From Asticcacaulis sp. SL142 (lineage in GTDB: Bacteria; Pseudomonadota; Alphaproteobacteria; Caulobacterales; Caulobacteraceae), in contig NZ_CP113061.1 in assembly GCF_026625745.1 (NCBI RefSeq), forward strand, positions 806,001-870,000: a stretch of 64,000 bases of DNA, written 5' to 3'. Made by a program: the position numbers and the translations under genes. Under the pieces are notes generated by a model that did no database searches, was not told the DNA's origin, and saw nothing but the letters and a program-made list of their open reading frames with translations. Positions 39,408 through 47,960 of the stretch are shown in pieces (within the stretch, counting starts at the first letter, position 1; each line of letters begins with the position of its first letter).

Positions 39408-40022
39408 CTATCCAAACAGGGTCTGGTACATGGCCATGACCGCCAACATCGGCAGCGACAGCAGCACATTTATCCGGGAGAAGCGCATGGCCTTTAAGGC
39501 CGCTGCGGTCTTGGCTTCCGGCGTCGCCTCACGGATGCCGAGCGCGATGCGTTGCGCTGGCCAGATCACATGCCAGACATTAAAGAACATGATCAGGGCC
39601 AGCCACATGCCGATACCGATAAAGGCCAGCGGCAGGTCGGCCGGATAAAACCCGCCCGCAAACCCAAAGCTCAAAGCCTCAGCAATATAGCCCCGTGCCC
39701 AGGCCAGTCCCAAACCGGCAATCACGGTAAACAGAGCCGAATAGCGGAACCAGAACAGGGCTTCGGGGGCGATATACTTTGTCACAGCCGGTTTCATCTC
39801 AGCCGGAATTTCAGGCATGGCCCGCATCTGCACGAAGTTGAAATAGTAGAGCAACCCCACCCACATGATGCCGAAAATTACATGCAGCCAGCGTAAAACC
39901 CCGATAAGGAAGATCAGGTCAAACCCGCCCGCGCTATGCATGCCAAGGCCCACGATCATGATGATCGCCAGCAACAAGCTGAAGATCAGGGTTGCCGTCA
40001 GATTATTGAGAATTTTCAGCAT
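39408..40022 (-). CDS. PuuD-like multi-helix membrane protein without cytochrome c
   Basis: 204 residues with about five hydrophobic helices. LRWLHVIFGIMWVGLLYYFN and MFFNVWHVIWPAQRIALG carry conserved His-Trp pairs, which match the membrane half of urate hydroxylase PuuD. The C-terminal cytochrome c domain of full PuuD is missing, so urate oxidation is doubtful; the His residues may bind heme. It sits between the secF terminator and the synthase-like gene. Confidence 0.7.
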   Translation of the reverse strand: MLKILNNLTATLIFSLLLAIIMIVGLGMHSAGGFDLIFLIGVLRWLHVIFGIMWVGLLYYFNFVQMRAMPEIPAEMKPAVTKYIAPEALFWFRYSALFTVIAGLGLAWARGYIAEALSFGFAGGFYPADLPLAFIGIGMWLALIMFFNVWHVIWPAQRIALGIREATPEAKTAAALKAMRFSRINVLLSLPMLAVMAMYQTLFG

Positions 40023-40090
40023 GGCCCTGCCCCTCTAAGCGCATCCCGAAGAGTGTAAAGCGGTTTTCGGCCATGATGCGCGTTAAAATA

Positions 40091-40143
40091 AGAAACCTGT
40101 GGTCAGCATAGGGTAATTCGCCCCCAACTGACCACAGGTTTCT
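40091..40143 (-). terminator. Large inverted repeat after secF
   Basis: AGAAACCTGTGGTCAG (40091-40106) and its exact complement (40128-40143) flank a 21-base loop. On the minus strand it follows the secF stop and is followed by TATTTTAAC. A 16-bp perfect arm is long for a terminator, but its position is right. Confidence 0.7.
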
Positions 40144-40151
40144 AAAAAGGA

Positions 40152-41129
40152 TTAGCGTTTACCTTTGAAACCGCCCATATCGACGATTTCAGCATCGGCT
40201 TCGTTGCGATTGACACCCCACAGCAGGATAACGGGTGCGGCCACATAAATCGACGAATAGGTGCCGATAATGATCCCGAACATCAACGCGACCGAGAAGC
40301 TAAACAAAGCCTCACCGCCCAGAATAGCCAGACCCAGCAAGGCCATGATGGCCGTCACACCGGTGATGATCGTCCGCGACAAGGTTTCATTGATCGACAG
40401 ATCGATAACGTCCCCCAGAGGCAGTTTCTTATATTTCCGCAGGTTTTCTCGGAAACGGTCAAACACAACCACGGTATCGTTCATCGAATAGCCAATGATC
40501 GTGAGGATGGCCGCCACCGCCGTCAGGGTAAATTCGAGATCGAACAAGGCAAACAGACCGAACGTCAGAATAACGTCGTGCAGCAGCCCAATCACCGCCC
40601 CAAGACCGAACTGCCATTCAAACCGGAACCATATGTAGACCATCATCAGGCCGATCGCCATAAACAGGGCGACAATGCCGCCGGTCAGCAATTCACCGGA
40701 AACTTTGGGGCCTACCACTTCGGTACGGGTATATTGAGCCCCTTCAAACTGACCCGACAGGTGAGTTTTGATTTCTTCAACCTTCTGGGCAGGGTTGCCA
40801 CCTTCGGGGGTTTCAAACCTTATCATGGCGGCGGTGTTGTTTTCACCGACCCCTTGGACCTGCACGTCATGCAAGCCCTCATCACCGGTCAGGGCACCGC
40901 GTAGTTTGCCCAGATCGACAGACTTACCACCCAGATTCATTTCAAGGACAGTCCCGCCCTTAAAATCGACGCCGCAATTAAGGCCGCCGCAGGGGCCTTC
41001 AAACGGGATCAGGGTCAGGGCCATAGATCCGATGACCGCAACGATTGAAATGACTGCCGCGATTTTCGAGAAGGCAACGAACCTGAAGTTCGTTTTTGCG
41101 GGCAAAAGTTTAATAAGTGGCCAAGCCAT
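40152..41129 (-). CDS. secF: Protein translocase subunit SecF
   Basis: With SecD it uses the proton gradient to help the Sec channel release proteins to the periplasm. 325 residues. The first helix is KIAAVISIVAVIGSMALTLI, then CGVDFKGGTVLEMN. The C-terminal RND-type helices include GLLHDVILTFGLFALFDLEF, IIGYSMNDTVVVFDRFREN and SRTIITGVTAIMALLGLAI. It follows secD with an 18-base gap and ends before a large inverted repeat. Confidence 0.96.
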   Translation of the reverse strand: MAWPLIKLLPAKTNFRFVAFSKIAAVISIVAVIGSMALTLIPFEGPCGGLNCGVDFKGGTVLEMNLGGKSVDLGKLRGALTGDEGLHDVQVQGVGENNTAAMIRFETPEGGNPAQKVEEIKTHLSGQFEGAQYTRTEVVGPKVSGELLTGGIVALFMAIGLMMVYIWFRFEWQFGLGAVIGLLHDVILTFGLFALFDLEFTLTAVAAILTIIGYSMNDTVVVFDRFRENLRKYKKLPLGDVIDLSINETLSRTIITGVTAIMALLGLAILGGEALFSFSVALMFGIIIGTYSSIYVAAPVILLWGVNRNEADAEIVDMGGFKGKR

Positions 41130-41147
41130 GTATGTACTCCTTGGCGC

Positions 41148-42746
41148 TTAAATCGGAAGTTTTTTGGGGCGGGCGGATCGATACCACCACACCAGCAGGA
41201 TCTGCGTCACGAACACCGCCGAGAACACCGAGGTGATGACCCCCAGCGACAGGGTCCAGGCAAAGCCGCGTACCGGCCCGGCCCCGAACGCAAACATGAT
41301 CAATGCCGACCCAAGGGTGGTAATGTTCGCATCCAGAATGGTTTCAATCGCGCGCGAGAACCCGGCATCGAGCGCACCAATGACGCTGCGACCGGCGGCC
41401 GCTTCATCACGCATCCGCTCATAGATCAGCACGTTGGCGTCCACCGCCATGGCCAAGGTCAGGATTAACCCCGCGATCCCCGGCAGGGTCAAAGTCGCCT
41501 GAGTGACCGACATGCCCGCAACCAGCAGGGTCAGGTTGACCAAAAGGGCCGCCACCGAAATTCCGCCAAACAGGAAGCCGTAAGCCAGGATCATGAAGAT
41601 AACGACCGAGATGAACGCGATCAGGGTTGAGAACTGACCCTTGGCGACCGAATCGGCCCCCAGTTCAGCGCCGACGGTCTTTTGTTCTTCGACCTTAAGC
41701 GGTGCGGGCAGAGCCCCGCCTTTCAGGACGTTGACCAGTTCGGAAGCCTCCTGAGTGGAGAAAGTGCCGGTAATCTGCCCCGAACCGCCGGTGATGGCGG
41801 ACTGAATGGTCGGAGCGGATACAATCTTGCCGTCCAGAATGATGGCAAAACGCTTACCAATGTTTTGAGCTGTGGCATCACCAAACTTACGTGCGCCCTG
41901 CCCGTCAAAGCGGAAGTCAATGGCGGGACGGTTGTACTGATCCGTGCCCACCGACGCACTGGTCAGGTTATCACCGGACACCAGCACACGCTTTTTGACG
42001 ACCAGATAAGGCTCGCCCGGGTTTTCAGACACCAATAATTCTGAGCCCGGCGGCACCCGTCCGGCCTGAACTTCGGCAGGCGATATGGTTTCATCGACCA
42101 TCTGAAAGGTCAGTTTGGCTGTTTGACCGATCACGCGCTTAAGCTGCTCCGGATCGGACTCGCCCGGTGCCTGCACCACGATGCGGTTAGCGCCCTGACG
42201 CAGGATTGTCGGCTCCTTAGTACCGAGACTGTCAACCCGGCGCCGGACGATTTCAATTGACGTGTCAACCGCTGAGGCGGCTTCGGCCTTACGACCGTCT
42301 TCGGTAAAACGAAGCGTGATCGTCTGGTTGTCGCCTTTAGCGATATTGATATCGCGCACAGACGGATTGCGCGGCAAGGGCGTCGACAGACGCTGCAACT
42401 CGGTCACCGCGGCATCTACCTGCGCGGCATCGGTGATCCGGACGTAAATACCTTGCGGTGTTGCCGCCAGACCGCTGAAATTGATTGATTTTTGACGCAA
42501 AGCCGAGCGTACATCTTCTGTCAGATTATTCGTCCGCTCCTGAGCCAGGGCATCAGTATCAACCTCCAGCAGCAGGTAAGACCCGCCCTGAAGGTCAAGC
42601 CCCAGATTGAGCACTTGGGACGGCAGGTAGTAGCGCGCCATAGTGGTGCGCATGTCTTGCGGCAGGAAATTCGGCAGCGAATACAGTACGCCAAAGACCG
42701 TGGCGATAATCACCATCCATATCTTCCAGCGGGAAAATTCCATCAT
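41148..42746 (-). CDS. secD: Protein translocase subunit SecD
   Basis: Partner of SecF, with a large periplasmic domain. About 532 residues from the ATG at 42746 (MMEFSRWKIW); a GTG at 42785 is an alternative. LGLDLQGGSYLLLEVD follows the first helix. The P1-head region includes IEIVRRRVDSLGTKEPTI and QVNDx-like LTFQMVDETI. Then GTFSTQEASELVNVLKGGAL and the RND helices with MAVDANVLIYERMRDE. An intrinsic terminator lies between yajC and this gene. Confidence 0.96.
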   Translation of the reverse strand: MMEFSRWKIWMVIIATVFGVLYSLPNFLPQDMRTTMARYYLPSQVLNLGLDLQGGSYLLLEVDTDALAQERTNNLTEDVRSALRQKSINFSGLAATPQGIYVRITDAAQVDAAVTELQRLSTPLPRNPSVRDINIAKGDNQTITLRFTEDGRKAEAASAVDTSIEIVRRRVDSLGTKEPTILRQGANRIVVQAPGESDPEQLKRVIGQTAKLTFQMVDETISPAEVQAGRVPPGSELLVSENPGEPYLVVKKRVLVSGDNLTSASVGTDQYNRPAIDFRFDGQGARKFGDATAQNIGKRFAIILDGKIVSAPTIQSAITGGSGQITGTFSTQEASELVNVLKGGALPAPLKVEEQKTVGAELGADSVAKGQFSTLIAFISVVIFMILAYGFLFGGISVAALLVNLTLLVAGMSVTQATLTLPGIAGLILTLAMAVDANVLIYERMRDEAAAGRSVIGALDAGFSRAIETILDANITTLGSALIMFAFGAGPVRGFAWTLSLGVITSVFSAVFVTQILLVWWYRSARPKKLPI

Positions 42747-42800
42747 AGCGTTTGCGCCCTTTTGGAGGCTCTCAAGGCGGTTCACCCGCCCTTAATAAGG

Positions 42801-42835
42801 CAAAAAACAAGCCCCCGCGGAATACGCAGGGGCTT
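42801..42835 (-). terminator. Intrinsic terminator between yajC and secD
   Basis: On the minus strand AAGCCCC-T-GCG pairs with CGC-GGGGGCTT (one bulge or mismatch), with a 5-base loop, then GTTTTTTG. It follows yajC directly, so only part of the transcripts would reach secD unless secD has its own promoter. Confidence 0.78.
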
Positions 42836-42849
42836 TGATATTAAGGCGA

Positions 42850-43209
42850 TTAGGCGGCCTTGGAGTCGTTGGCCGGAGCCGGCTCGCCCTTGGTACGGAT
42901 CTCAGTGATGAAGCCCTTGACCACGCGCACGTTCACGCCGGTGGCGATTTCGACCATGACCTCAGCATCTTCGACGCGGGTCACCTTGCCGATCATACCG
43001 TTGGACAGGACCACCGTGTCGTTGCGCTTAATGGCCGCGATCTGAGCCTGATGCTCCTTGGCGCGCTTTTGCTGCGGGCGCAGGACGAGGAAATACATCA
43101 GGGCAAAAATACCGATCAGCGGCAGGAAGCTGGTGAAAGCACCGGCCAGACCACCAGAGGCGGCGGCAGTATCGGTGGCGGCTTGGGCAAAGGCAGGTGT
43201 GGCGAACAC
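42850..43209 (-). CDS. yajC: Preprotein translocase subunit YajC
   Basis: A small accessory subunit of the SecDF complex, 119 residues. FATPAFAQAAT at the start, one hydrophobic helix FLPLIGIFALMYFLVLRPQQ, then IAAIKRNDTVVLSNGMIGKV, the family core. The start is a GTG at 43209, chosen because AGGAGA lies 6 bases before it and the residues that follow match the alphaproteobacterial start; the frame opens at 43275. First of the yajC-secD-secF order. Confidence 0.94.
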   Translation of the reverse strand: MFATPAFAQAATDTAAASGGLAGAFTSFLPLIGIFALMYFLVLRPQQKRAKEHQAQIAAIKRNDTVVLSNGMIGKVTRVEDAEVMVEIATGVNVRVVKGFITEIRTKGEPAPANDSKAA

Positions 43210-43317
43210 AAGTGTCTCCTGAAAAATAAGGTGCCAAATCCGCCACGGCCTCACCGCGCGGATTTCAGCGTTCAAGACTACATAAGGCCAAGTTTCAAAA
43301 GGTCAATGGGGGATAGC

Positions 43318-44493
43318 TTATGGCAGAACCAGATTGGGATCGATCGGCTTTGCGATTTCGGTCGACGGCGTATAGCGAATCTCAAAATGCAGTTGCGGCT
43401 TTTCCACGGCTCCGGTCTTACCGACCCGGCCGATGACCTCGCCCTTCTGGATCTTTTGATTGGTTTTCACGTCCATCTTATCGAGATGAGAATAGCCGGT
43501 ATACCAGCCATTGCCATGCTGGACATAGATAGTGTTGCCCAGCTCCTTAACGTGGCCGCCGACATAGACCACCTCACCGTCAGCCGCCGCCCGCACCTCA
43601 GCCCCTTCGGAGGCCCCAATATTGATGCCGTCATTGCGGACATTAGGCCCAAGTTGACCATAAGGCACCAGCAGCGGTCCCTTAACGGGCCAGAGGAAGC
43701 GCCCTTTGCCCATCTGCGCCAGGGTCGATGAGGTTGGGAAGGTTCCGGCCTTAGCGACCACAGGCTTATTCACAGTCGTATCCACAGGCTTTTCCACCGG
43801 TTTAGCCACAGGGGCCGTGGGAGTGGTTACGGTCGTCGTCGTCGTCGGCTTGGCGGGCTCCGTCACAGCCACGGTCGTTGTGACCTTAACCTCCGGCTTT
43901 GGGGTCTCCGGAGTCGCGGGCTTAGGTTGGGCGACTGCAACCGTTGTCACCACCTTGGCCGGAGCCGGGCCGGTGGCATGGGCCACAGCCCCTGCGTCCT
44001 TGGCGGCATCCGGTAATTTAAGCTTTTGACCGATCGACAGGCCCGCCCCTTCGGCCAGACCATTGTGTCCCATCAGGTTTTTCAACGGCACACCGAAACG
44101 GCGCGAAATACCATAAAGCGTGTCCTTGGCCTGAACAGTATAGACATAGGTTGTTTTCGTGGTCGCTACGGGCTTTACCGCCGTCACGGTTTGAGGCGTT
44201 GCAGGCTTTGGGGCCGCCGCAGTGGCCGGTGCGGGCGTGGGCAAAGCGGCCAGTGGGGCCGACGTTATCTGACCACTGGGGGCTGCCACAGGGGCAGCCT
44301 CTACTGGGGCGGCAGCTTGTGGCGAAGGCACGGGCGCACTGCCCATTGGATGGGGCGCCATCGCGGGCGGACGATCCTGCATATAGATCGGATATTTCGG
44401 CTCAGCATTTTGCATCGACGCACAGGCCGACAAACCCAATGCCGCGACCGAAGTCAACATCACAATCCTAGAGACAGCTTTGAAACGGTGCAT
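43318..44493 (-). CDS. nlpD: NlpD-type LysM/LytM lipoprotein
   Basis: 391 residues. The lipobox LGLSAC gives a lipid anchor. A LysM domain is at about 150-195 (YTVQAKDTLYGISRRFGVP), a Thr/Pro/Val-rich linker follows, and the C-terminal LytM (M23) domain ends the protein. The zinc ligands are mostly lost: RNDGINIGAS where hydrolases have H-x3-D, and PQLHFEIRY where they have HxH. As in E. coli NlpD, it should activate amidases during division and not cleave murein itself. The surE-pcm-nlpD order supports the name. ATG at 44493, after AGAGGG. Confidence 0.88.
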   Translation of the reverse strand: MHRFKAVSRIVMLTSVAALGLSACASMQNAEPKYPIYMQDRPPAMAPHPMGSAPVPSPQAAAPVEAAPVAAPSGQITSAPLAALPTPAPATAAAPKPATPQTVTAVKPVATTKTTYVYTVQAKDTLYGISRRFGVPLKNLMGHNGLAEGAGLSIGQKLKLPDAAKDAGAVAHATGPAPAKVVTTVAVAQPKPATPETPKPEVKVTTTVAVTEPAKPTTTTTVTTPTAPVAKPVEKPVDTTVNKPVVAKAGTFPTSSTLAQMGKGRFLWPVKGPLLVPYGQLGPNVRNDGINIGASEGAEVRAAADGEVVYVGGHVKELGNTIYVQHGNGWYTGYSHLDKMDVKTNQKIQKGEVIGRVGKTGAVEKPQLHFEIRYTPSTEIAKPIDPNLVLP

Positions 44494-44641
44494 GATCTTG
44501 CCCTCTCCGATCCTGAAAGACACGTAAGTCGCGACATAGTTATCAATCATGGCTAACGAATCGTTACCTTTGCGCCATTCCCGGTAATAAACCGTCAATA
44601 ACTACCGCCGCGCCCTACATTAAACTTACTTAACTGGCCTG

Positions 44642-44658
44642 CTGGCACGAATGATGCT
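44642..44658 (+). promoter_or_regulatory. Near-consensus sigma-54 promoter in pcm-nlpD gap
   Basis: CTGGCACGAATGATGCT matches YTGGCACG-N4-TTGCW at every fixed position except the first T of the -12 element, with exact GG-N10-GC spacing. It points to the plus strand, away from nlpD and towards the 3' end of pcm. The predicted transcript would start near 44669, in a TAAATATATAACG stretch. No annotated-type gene is downstream except the small ORF described next. Confidence 0.55.
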
Positions 44659-44682
44659 AGTAAATATATAACGCCGTTATTG

Positions 44683-44703
44683 AATGTAACCTAGGGTTAC
44701 ATT
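44683..44703. repeat. 21-bp perfect palindrome
   Basis: AATGTAACC and its complement GGTTACATT flank TAG. It lies about 14-34 bases after the predicted sigma-54 start site. It could be an RNA hairpin in the leader or a dimeric repressor site. No other copy was noticed in the window. Confidence 0.6.
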
Positions 44704-44728
44704 TTCGAGTTTGAAGAGGGGGCTTCTT

Positions 44729-44821
44729 ATGGGGGCGTACCACTTCAAAGCATGGAGATCACTCACTCTGGTCTCCGGATTAACTTATCCCCCTGTCATC
44801 CGGCAGGGGGATCTCTTTTAA
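44729..44821 (+). CDS. Candidate 30-codon small ORF
   Basis: A short ORF starts with ATG after an AAGAGGGGG ribosome binding site, 6 bases away. The product begins MGAYHFKAWR and ends VIRQGDLF. It ends in the last codons of the opposite pcm, and the terminator hairpin is within its final third. It follows a sigma-54 promoter. A real peptide, a leader ORF or pure chance are all possible; an untranslated small RNA over 44669-44819 is the main alternative. Confidence 0.3.
   Translation: MGAYHFKAWRSLTLVSGLTYPPVIRQGDLF
44787..44819 (+). terminator. Intrinsic terminator, plus strand, pcm-nlpD gap
   Basis: ATCCCCCTG (44787-44795) and CAGGGGGAT (44804-44812) form a 9-bp stem with an 8-base loop, followed by CTCTTTT. 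The T tract is on the plus strand, so it suits the sigma-54-driven transcript better than pcm or nlpD. A similar C5/G5 hairpin follows tatC at 48064. Confidence 0.65.
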
Positions 44822-45474
44822 GTGTCCTTCGCGACCCCTTCGAGCAACGGCACAAACCGCACCTCGCCCAGATCCTCAACCTCATAGTGGTCATCTTTGG
44901 TGCGGGTATAGCGCAGCAGTTGCTGTACCGATCCGCGCCCTTGCGGGGCCACCATCACGCCATTGATCTTCAGTTGCGACAACAACGGATGCGGCTCATC
45001 GGGAAGTGCGGCGGTCACCAGAATCCGGTCGAACGACGCCTGTTCCGGCCAGCCATCCCAGCCATCACCAAAGCGGTAAATGATGTTTTCCAGCATCAGC
45101 CGTTTATGGCGGATTTCCGCCTCCAGCATCAGCGAACGATAGCGCTCTATGGTATAGACATAACGGCAAAGGCGCGACAGGATCGCCGTCTGATAGCCAG
45201 ACCCCGTGCCGATTTCCAGCACCCGATGACGCGCCTCCAACTTCAACGATTGCGTCATTAACGCGACAATATAGGGCTGAGAGATCGTCTGCCCCGCCGC
45301 GATCGGAATGGCCGAATCTTCCCAGGAACGGTCGAGGAACAGTTCCGGCACAAACAGGTCACGCGGCGTATATTCCATCGCGTGCAGCAGACGCGGCTCA
45401 GAAATCCCCTGGGCTTTCAGGCTGTTTAACAACCGATGCAAGCGGGTTTCGGGAACGTCATCCTCTTCGCTCAT
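44818..45474 (-). CDS. pcm: Protein-L-isoaspartate O-methyltransferase
   Basis: Repairs isoaspartyl residues in aged proteins with SAM. 218 residues. The signature [20 protein letters not shown] is complete, with the SAM loop [18 protein letters not shown] and the [14 protein letters not shown] strand. The ATG overlaps the surE stop by 4 bases. It is the canonical member, unlike the weaker homologue at 20112-20741. Confidence 0.95.
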   Translation of the reverse strand: MSEEDDVPETRLHRLLNSLKAQGISEPRLLHAMEYTPRDLFVPELFLDRSWEDSAIPIAAGQTISQPYIVALMTQSLKLEARHRVLEIGTGSGYQTAILSRLCRYVYTIERYRSLMLEAEIRHKRLMLENIIYRFGDGWDGWPEQASFDRILVTAALPDEPHPLLSQLKINGVMVAPQGRGSVQQLLRYTRTKDDHYEVEDLGEVRFVPLLEGVAKDT

Positions 45475-46262
45475 GACGCCACCTCGATTTTCTTTGGAGC
45501 CGCGCCACCCAGCGTTTTTCGCAAATGATGAAAGGTCTCATAGTGCGTCAGATCAAGATGCAGCGGCGTGACCGAAATCCGGTTATCGGCCACGGCCTTA
45601 AGGTCCGTGCCGTCAACCAGCGTATGTTCCAGATTATGGAAATTCATCCAGTAATAGTCCCGCCCGCGCGGATCGACGCGCTTAACGGCGTGCATTTCGT
45701 GCAGGTCACGAAAGCCTTGCTTGGTCACTTCAACGCCGGTCACCGCCTCAGCATCGCAATCCGGGAAATTGATATTGATGACGATATCTTTGGGCCAACC
45801 GTGTTCCAGCAGGTTCGATATCACCGGCGCACCATAGGCCACGGCGGATGACCACTGCGCCTCCACATCAATATCGAAATCAAGGCACTGCGACAGGGCA
45901 ATCGACGGCACCCCCAGCGACATGCCCTGTAACGCACCCGCGACCGTGCCCGATAACGTCACATCCTGCGCCAGGTTGAAGCCACGATTGACACCCGACA
46001 GCACCAGATCAGGCGGTTCCGGCAGTAAATCATTGATCGCAATCTGCACGCAGTCGGTCGGCGTGCCGCTCACCGCATAGACCTGATGGTCGATCCGCTT
46101 GGCCCGCAGCGGTTCATGCAGGGTGATCCCTCGCCCCTTACCCGACTGCTCGGTCAGCGGCGCGCAAATCCACACATCGTCGGACAGGGCATGGGCGATA
46201 TCACGCAGGACCTTAAGGCCATAAGCCTCGATGCCATCGTCATTGGTTAACAAAATACGCAT
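45471..46262 (-). CDS. surE: 5'/3'-nucleotidase SurE
   Basis: Metal-dependent nucleotidase active on 5' and 3' nucleoside monophosphates and short polyphosphate, linked to stationary-phase survival. 263 residues. The N-terminus [18 protein letters not shown] has the DD metal ligands, followed by [37 protein letters not shown] and NINFPDCD. Forms the surE-pcm-nlpD cluster with its neighbours. Confidence 0.96.
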   Translation of the reverse strand: MRILLTNDDGIEAYGLKVLRDIAHALSDDVWICAPLTEQSGKGRGITLHEPLRAKRIDHQVYAVSGTPTDCVQIAINDLLPEPPDLVLSGVNRGFNLAQDVTLSGTVAGALQGMSLGVPSIALSQCLDFDIDVEAQWSSAVAYGAPVISNLLEHGWPKDIVININFPDCDAEAVTGVEVTKQGFRDLHEMHAVKRVDPRGRDYYWMNFHNLEHTLVDGTDLKAVADNRISVTPLHLDLTHYETFHHLRKTLGGAAPKKIEVAS

Positions 46263-46299
46263 AAAAACCTTCTACGGCGATTTGCCTCAAGTGTGCAAG

Positions 46300-46318
46300 G
46301 CAGGGACGCGGTCCCTGC
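46300..46318. repeat. Small perfect hairpin in serS-surE gap
   Basis: GCAGGGAC and GTCCCTGC surround a GCG loop: an 8-bp perfect stem without a T tract. It neighbours the interspersed repeat copy at 46341. Confidence 0.5.
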
Positions 46319-46340
46319 ACCCGAAACCTGGCGCGGGCGG

Positions 46341-46410
46341 TCCGTCTGCTTCTCTCCTCCCTACGCTGCGTGGGGAGGTGGATGGCCGAAGGCCAGACGG
46401 AGGGGTATCT
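46341..46410 (+). repeat. Interspersed palindromic repeat, copy A
   Basis: An element with outer arms TCCGTCTG (46341-46348) and CAGACGGA (46394-46401), containing a CTCCC...GGGGAG stem and a GGCC-GAA-GGCC stem. Its reverse complement matches copy B on the other side of serS over about 55 bases. It fills the serS-surE gap. Confidence 0.7.
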
Positions 46411-46411
46411 T

Positions 46412-47938
46412 TTACCCTATATGCGTCAAACCACCCATATAGGGCTGCAGCACATCCGGAATGGCAATCCGGCCGCCCTCGTCCTGATAGTTTTCCATAA
46501 TGGCCACCAGAGTGCGCCCGACCGCCAACCCCGACCCGTTGAGCGTATGGGCAAAGCGCGTGCCTTTTTCGCCGGCCTTACGGATACGGGCATCCATGCG
46601 CCGCGCCTGAAAATCCCCGCAGTTCGAGCAGCTTGAGATTTCACGATAGGTATTTTGCGACGGCAGCCATACCTCAAGGTCATAGGTCTTGCGCGCCCCA
46701 AAGCCCATATCGCCGGTACACAGCAACATGGTGCGGAAGCTTAAACCCAGCTTTTTCAGGATGGTTTCGGCACAGTCGGTCATGCGGTCATGCTCGGCGG
46801 CAGACTGTTCCGGCGTGGTGATCGAGACCAGTTCAACCTTCTGGAACTGATGCTGACGGATCATGCCCTTGGTATCACGCCCCGCCGATCCGGCCTCAGC
46901 GCGGAAACAGTTGGTCAACGCCGTCAGCCGCAAGGGTAGTTCTTCCTCGGACGTGATGGCCTCACGGACAAGGTTGGTCAGCGACACCTCGGCGGTGGGG
47001 ATCAGGTAGCGAGTATCAGCAAACTGACCTGATTTCAGCCGTTCGATGAAACCATCACGCTCCGCCTCAACCGTTTGGTTGGCAAATTCTTCGATAGCAG
47101 CTCTCATAGCCTCATAATAAGCCTGCTCACCAACTTGCTGCTGAATTAAGTCATCCGCGATTCTATCCAATTCCGCCTGACGTGCTGGCGCAGTCATATT
47201 GGCAGTACGTTTCGCATCGAAGGAAATAGCATCAAAATCAGTGCTGGTTGCTTTGAACAAATCCTCTTCAAACTTCGGCAATTGCCCTGTGCCAAACAGC
47301 GCATGATCCTTGACCAGCACCGGTGGATTGACCTCCAGATAACCGTGCTCAGCGGTCTGAACGTCCAGCATCCATTGGCCGATTGCGCGTTCCAGTCGCG
47401 CCAGTTGACCTTTCAGCACTACAAAGCGCGATCCGCTGATCTTGGCGGCGGCTTCAAAGTCCATCATCGCCCCGGCAGGGCCTTTGAGCGCTTCGCCCAG
47501 ATCGGCATGATCCTTAGCCGCGAACGGCAGTATATTCGGCGCACCGTGTTTGCGGAGCTCTATATTGCCCGCTTCGTCTTCACCTTGCGGCACGTCCTCA
47601 AACGGCAGGTTCGGCAGCGATGCCATCAGGTCTTTCAGCGCCTCGCCCTTGGCGCGTTCCTGCTCTTGTGCCTCAGCAATCGCGCCTTTTAAGCCCTCGA
47701 CTTCGACCATCAATTCAGCCGCTCTGGCTTCATCCTTCTGAGCCTTAGCCTTACCGATCTCACCCGACAGCTTTTTCAACTGGGCCTGATTGGTCTCAAA
47801 CGCCGTCTTAGCGGCGCGCAGGTCTTTGTCTAGCGTCAGCGCCTGATCGACATCGGACTGCGCGGTTTCACGCCCGCGGGATGACCAGCCCTTGACATAA
47901 ATCTCAGGTGTTTCGCGCAAAGCCTTGATATCGTGCAT
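46412..47938 (-). CDS. serS: Seryl-tRNA synthetase with internal insertion
   Basis: Class II synthetase, charges tRNA-Ser and tRNA-Sec. 508 residues against about 430 for the family. The N-terminal coiled-coil arm is at about 25-105. Motif 2 is [20 protein letters not shown] and motif 3 is [18 protein letters not shown]. Between FEEDLFKAT and [10 protein letters not shown], which normally are close together, there are about 75 extra residues (231-307), rich in Ala, Glu and Gln ([20 protein letters not shown]). This DNA (47018-47248) has more A and T than the rest of the gene. The frame is intact. Flanked by two inverted copies of a repeat. Confidence 0.95.
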   Translation of the reverse strand: MHDIKALRETPEIYVKGWSSRGRETAQSDVDQALTLDKDLRAAKTAFETNQAQLKKLSGEIGKAKAQKDEARAAELMVEVEGLKGAIAEAQEQERAKGEALKDLMASLPNLPFEDVPQGEDEAGNIELRKHGAPNILPFAAKDHADLGEALKGPAGAMMDFEAAAKISGSRFVVLKGQLARLERAIGQWMLDVQTAEHGYLEVNPPVLVKDHALFGTGQLPKFEEDLFKATSTDFDAISFDAKRTANMTAPARQAELDRIADDLIQQQVGEQAYYEAMRAAIEEFANQTVEAERDGFIERLKSGQFADTRYLIPTAEVSLTNLVREAITSEEELPLRLTALTNCFRAEAGSAGRDTKGMIRQHQFQKVELVSITTPEQSAAEHDRMTDCAETILKKLGLSFRTMLLCTGDMGFGARKTYDLEVWLPSQNTYREISSCSNCGDFQARRMDARIRKAGEKGTRFAHTLNGSGLAVGRTLVAIMENYQDEGGRIAIPDVLQPYMGGLTHIG

Positions 47939-47960
47939 GGTCTGTCCTCAGCCGTGTAAA

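Noticed and set aside
42835-43731. 298-aa plus-strand frame opposite yajC and nlpD
   Set aside because: No recognisable domain; both genes on the minus strand have clear family motifs.
44610-44640. TTAA-N6-TTAA pair upstream of nlpD as a CtrA box
   Set aside because: Spacing is 6 and not 7 bases; only a near miss.
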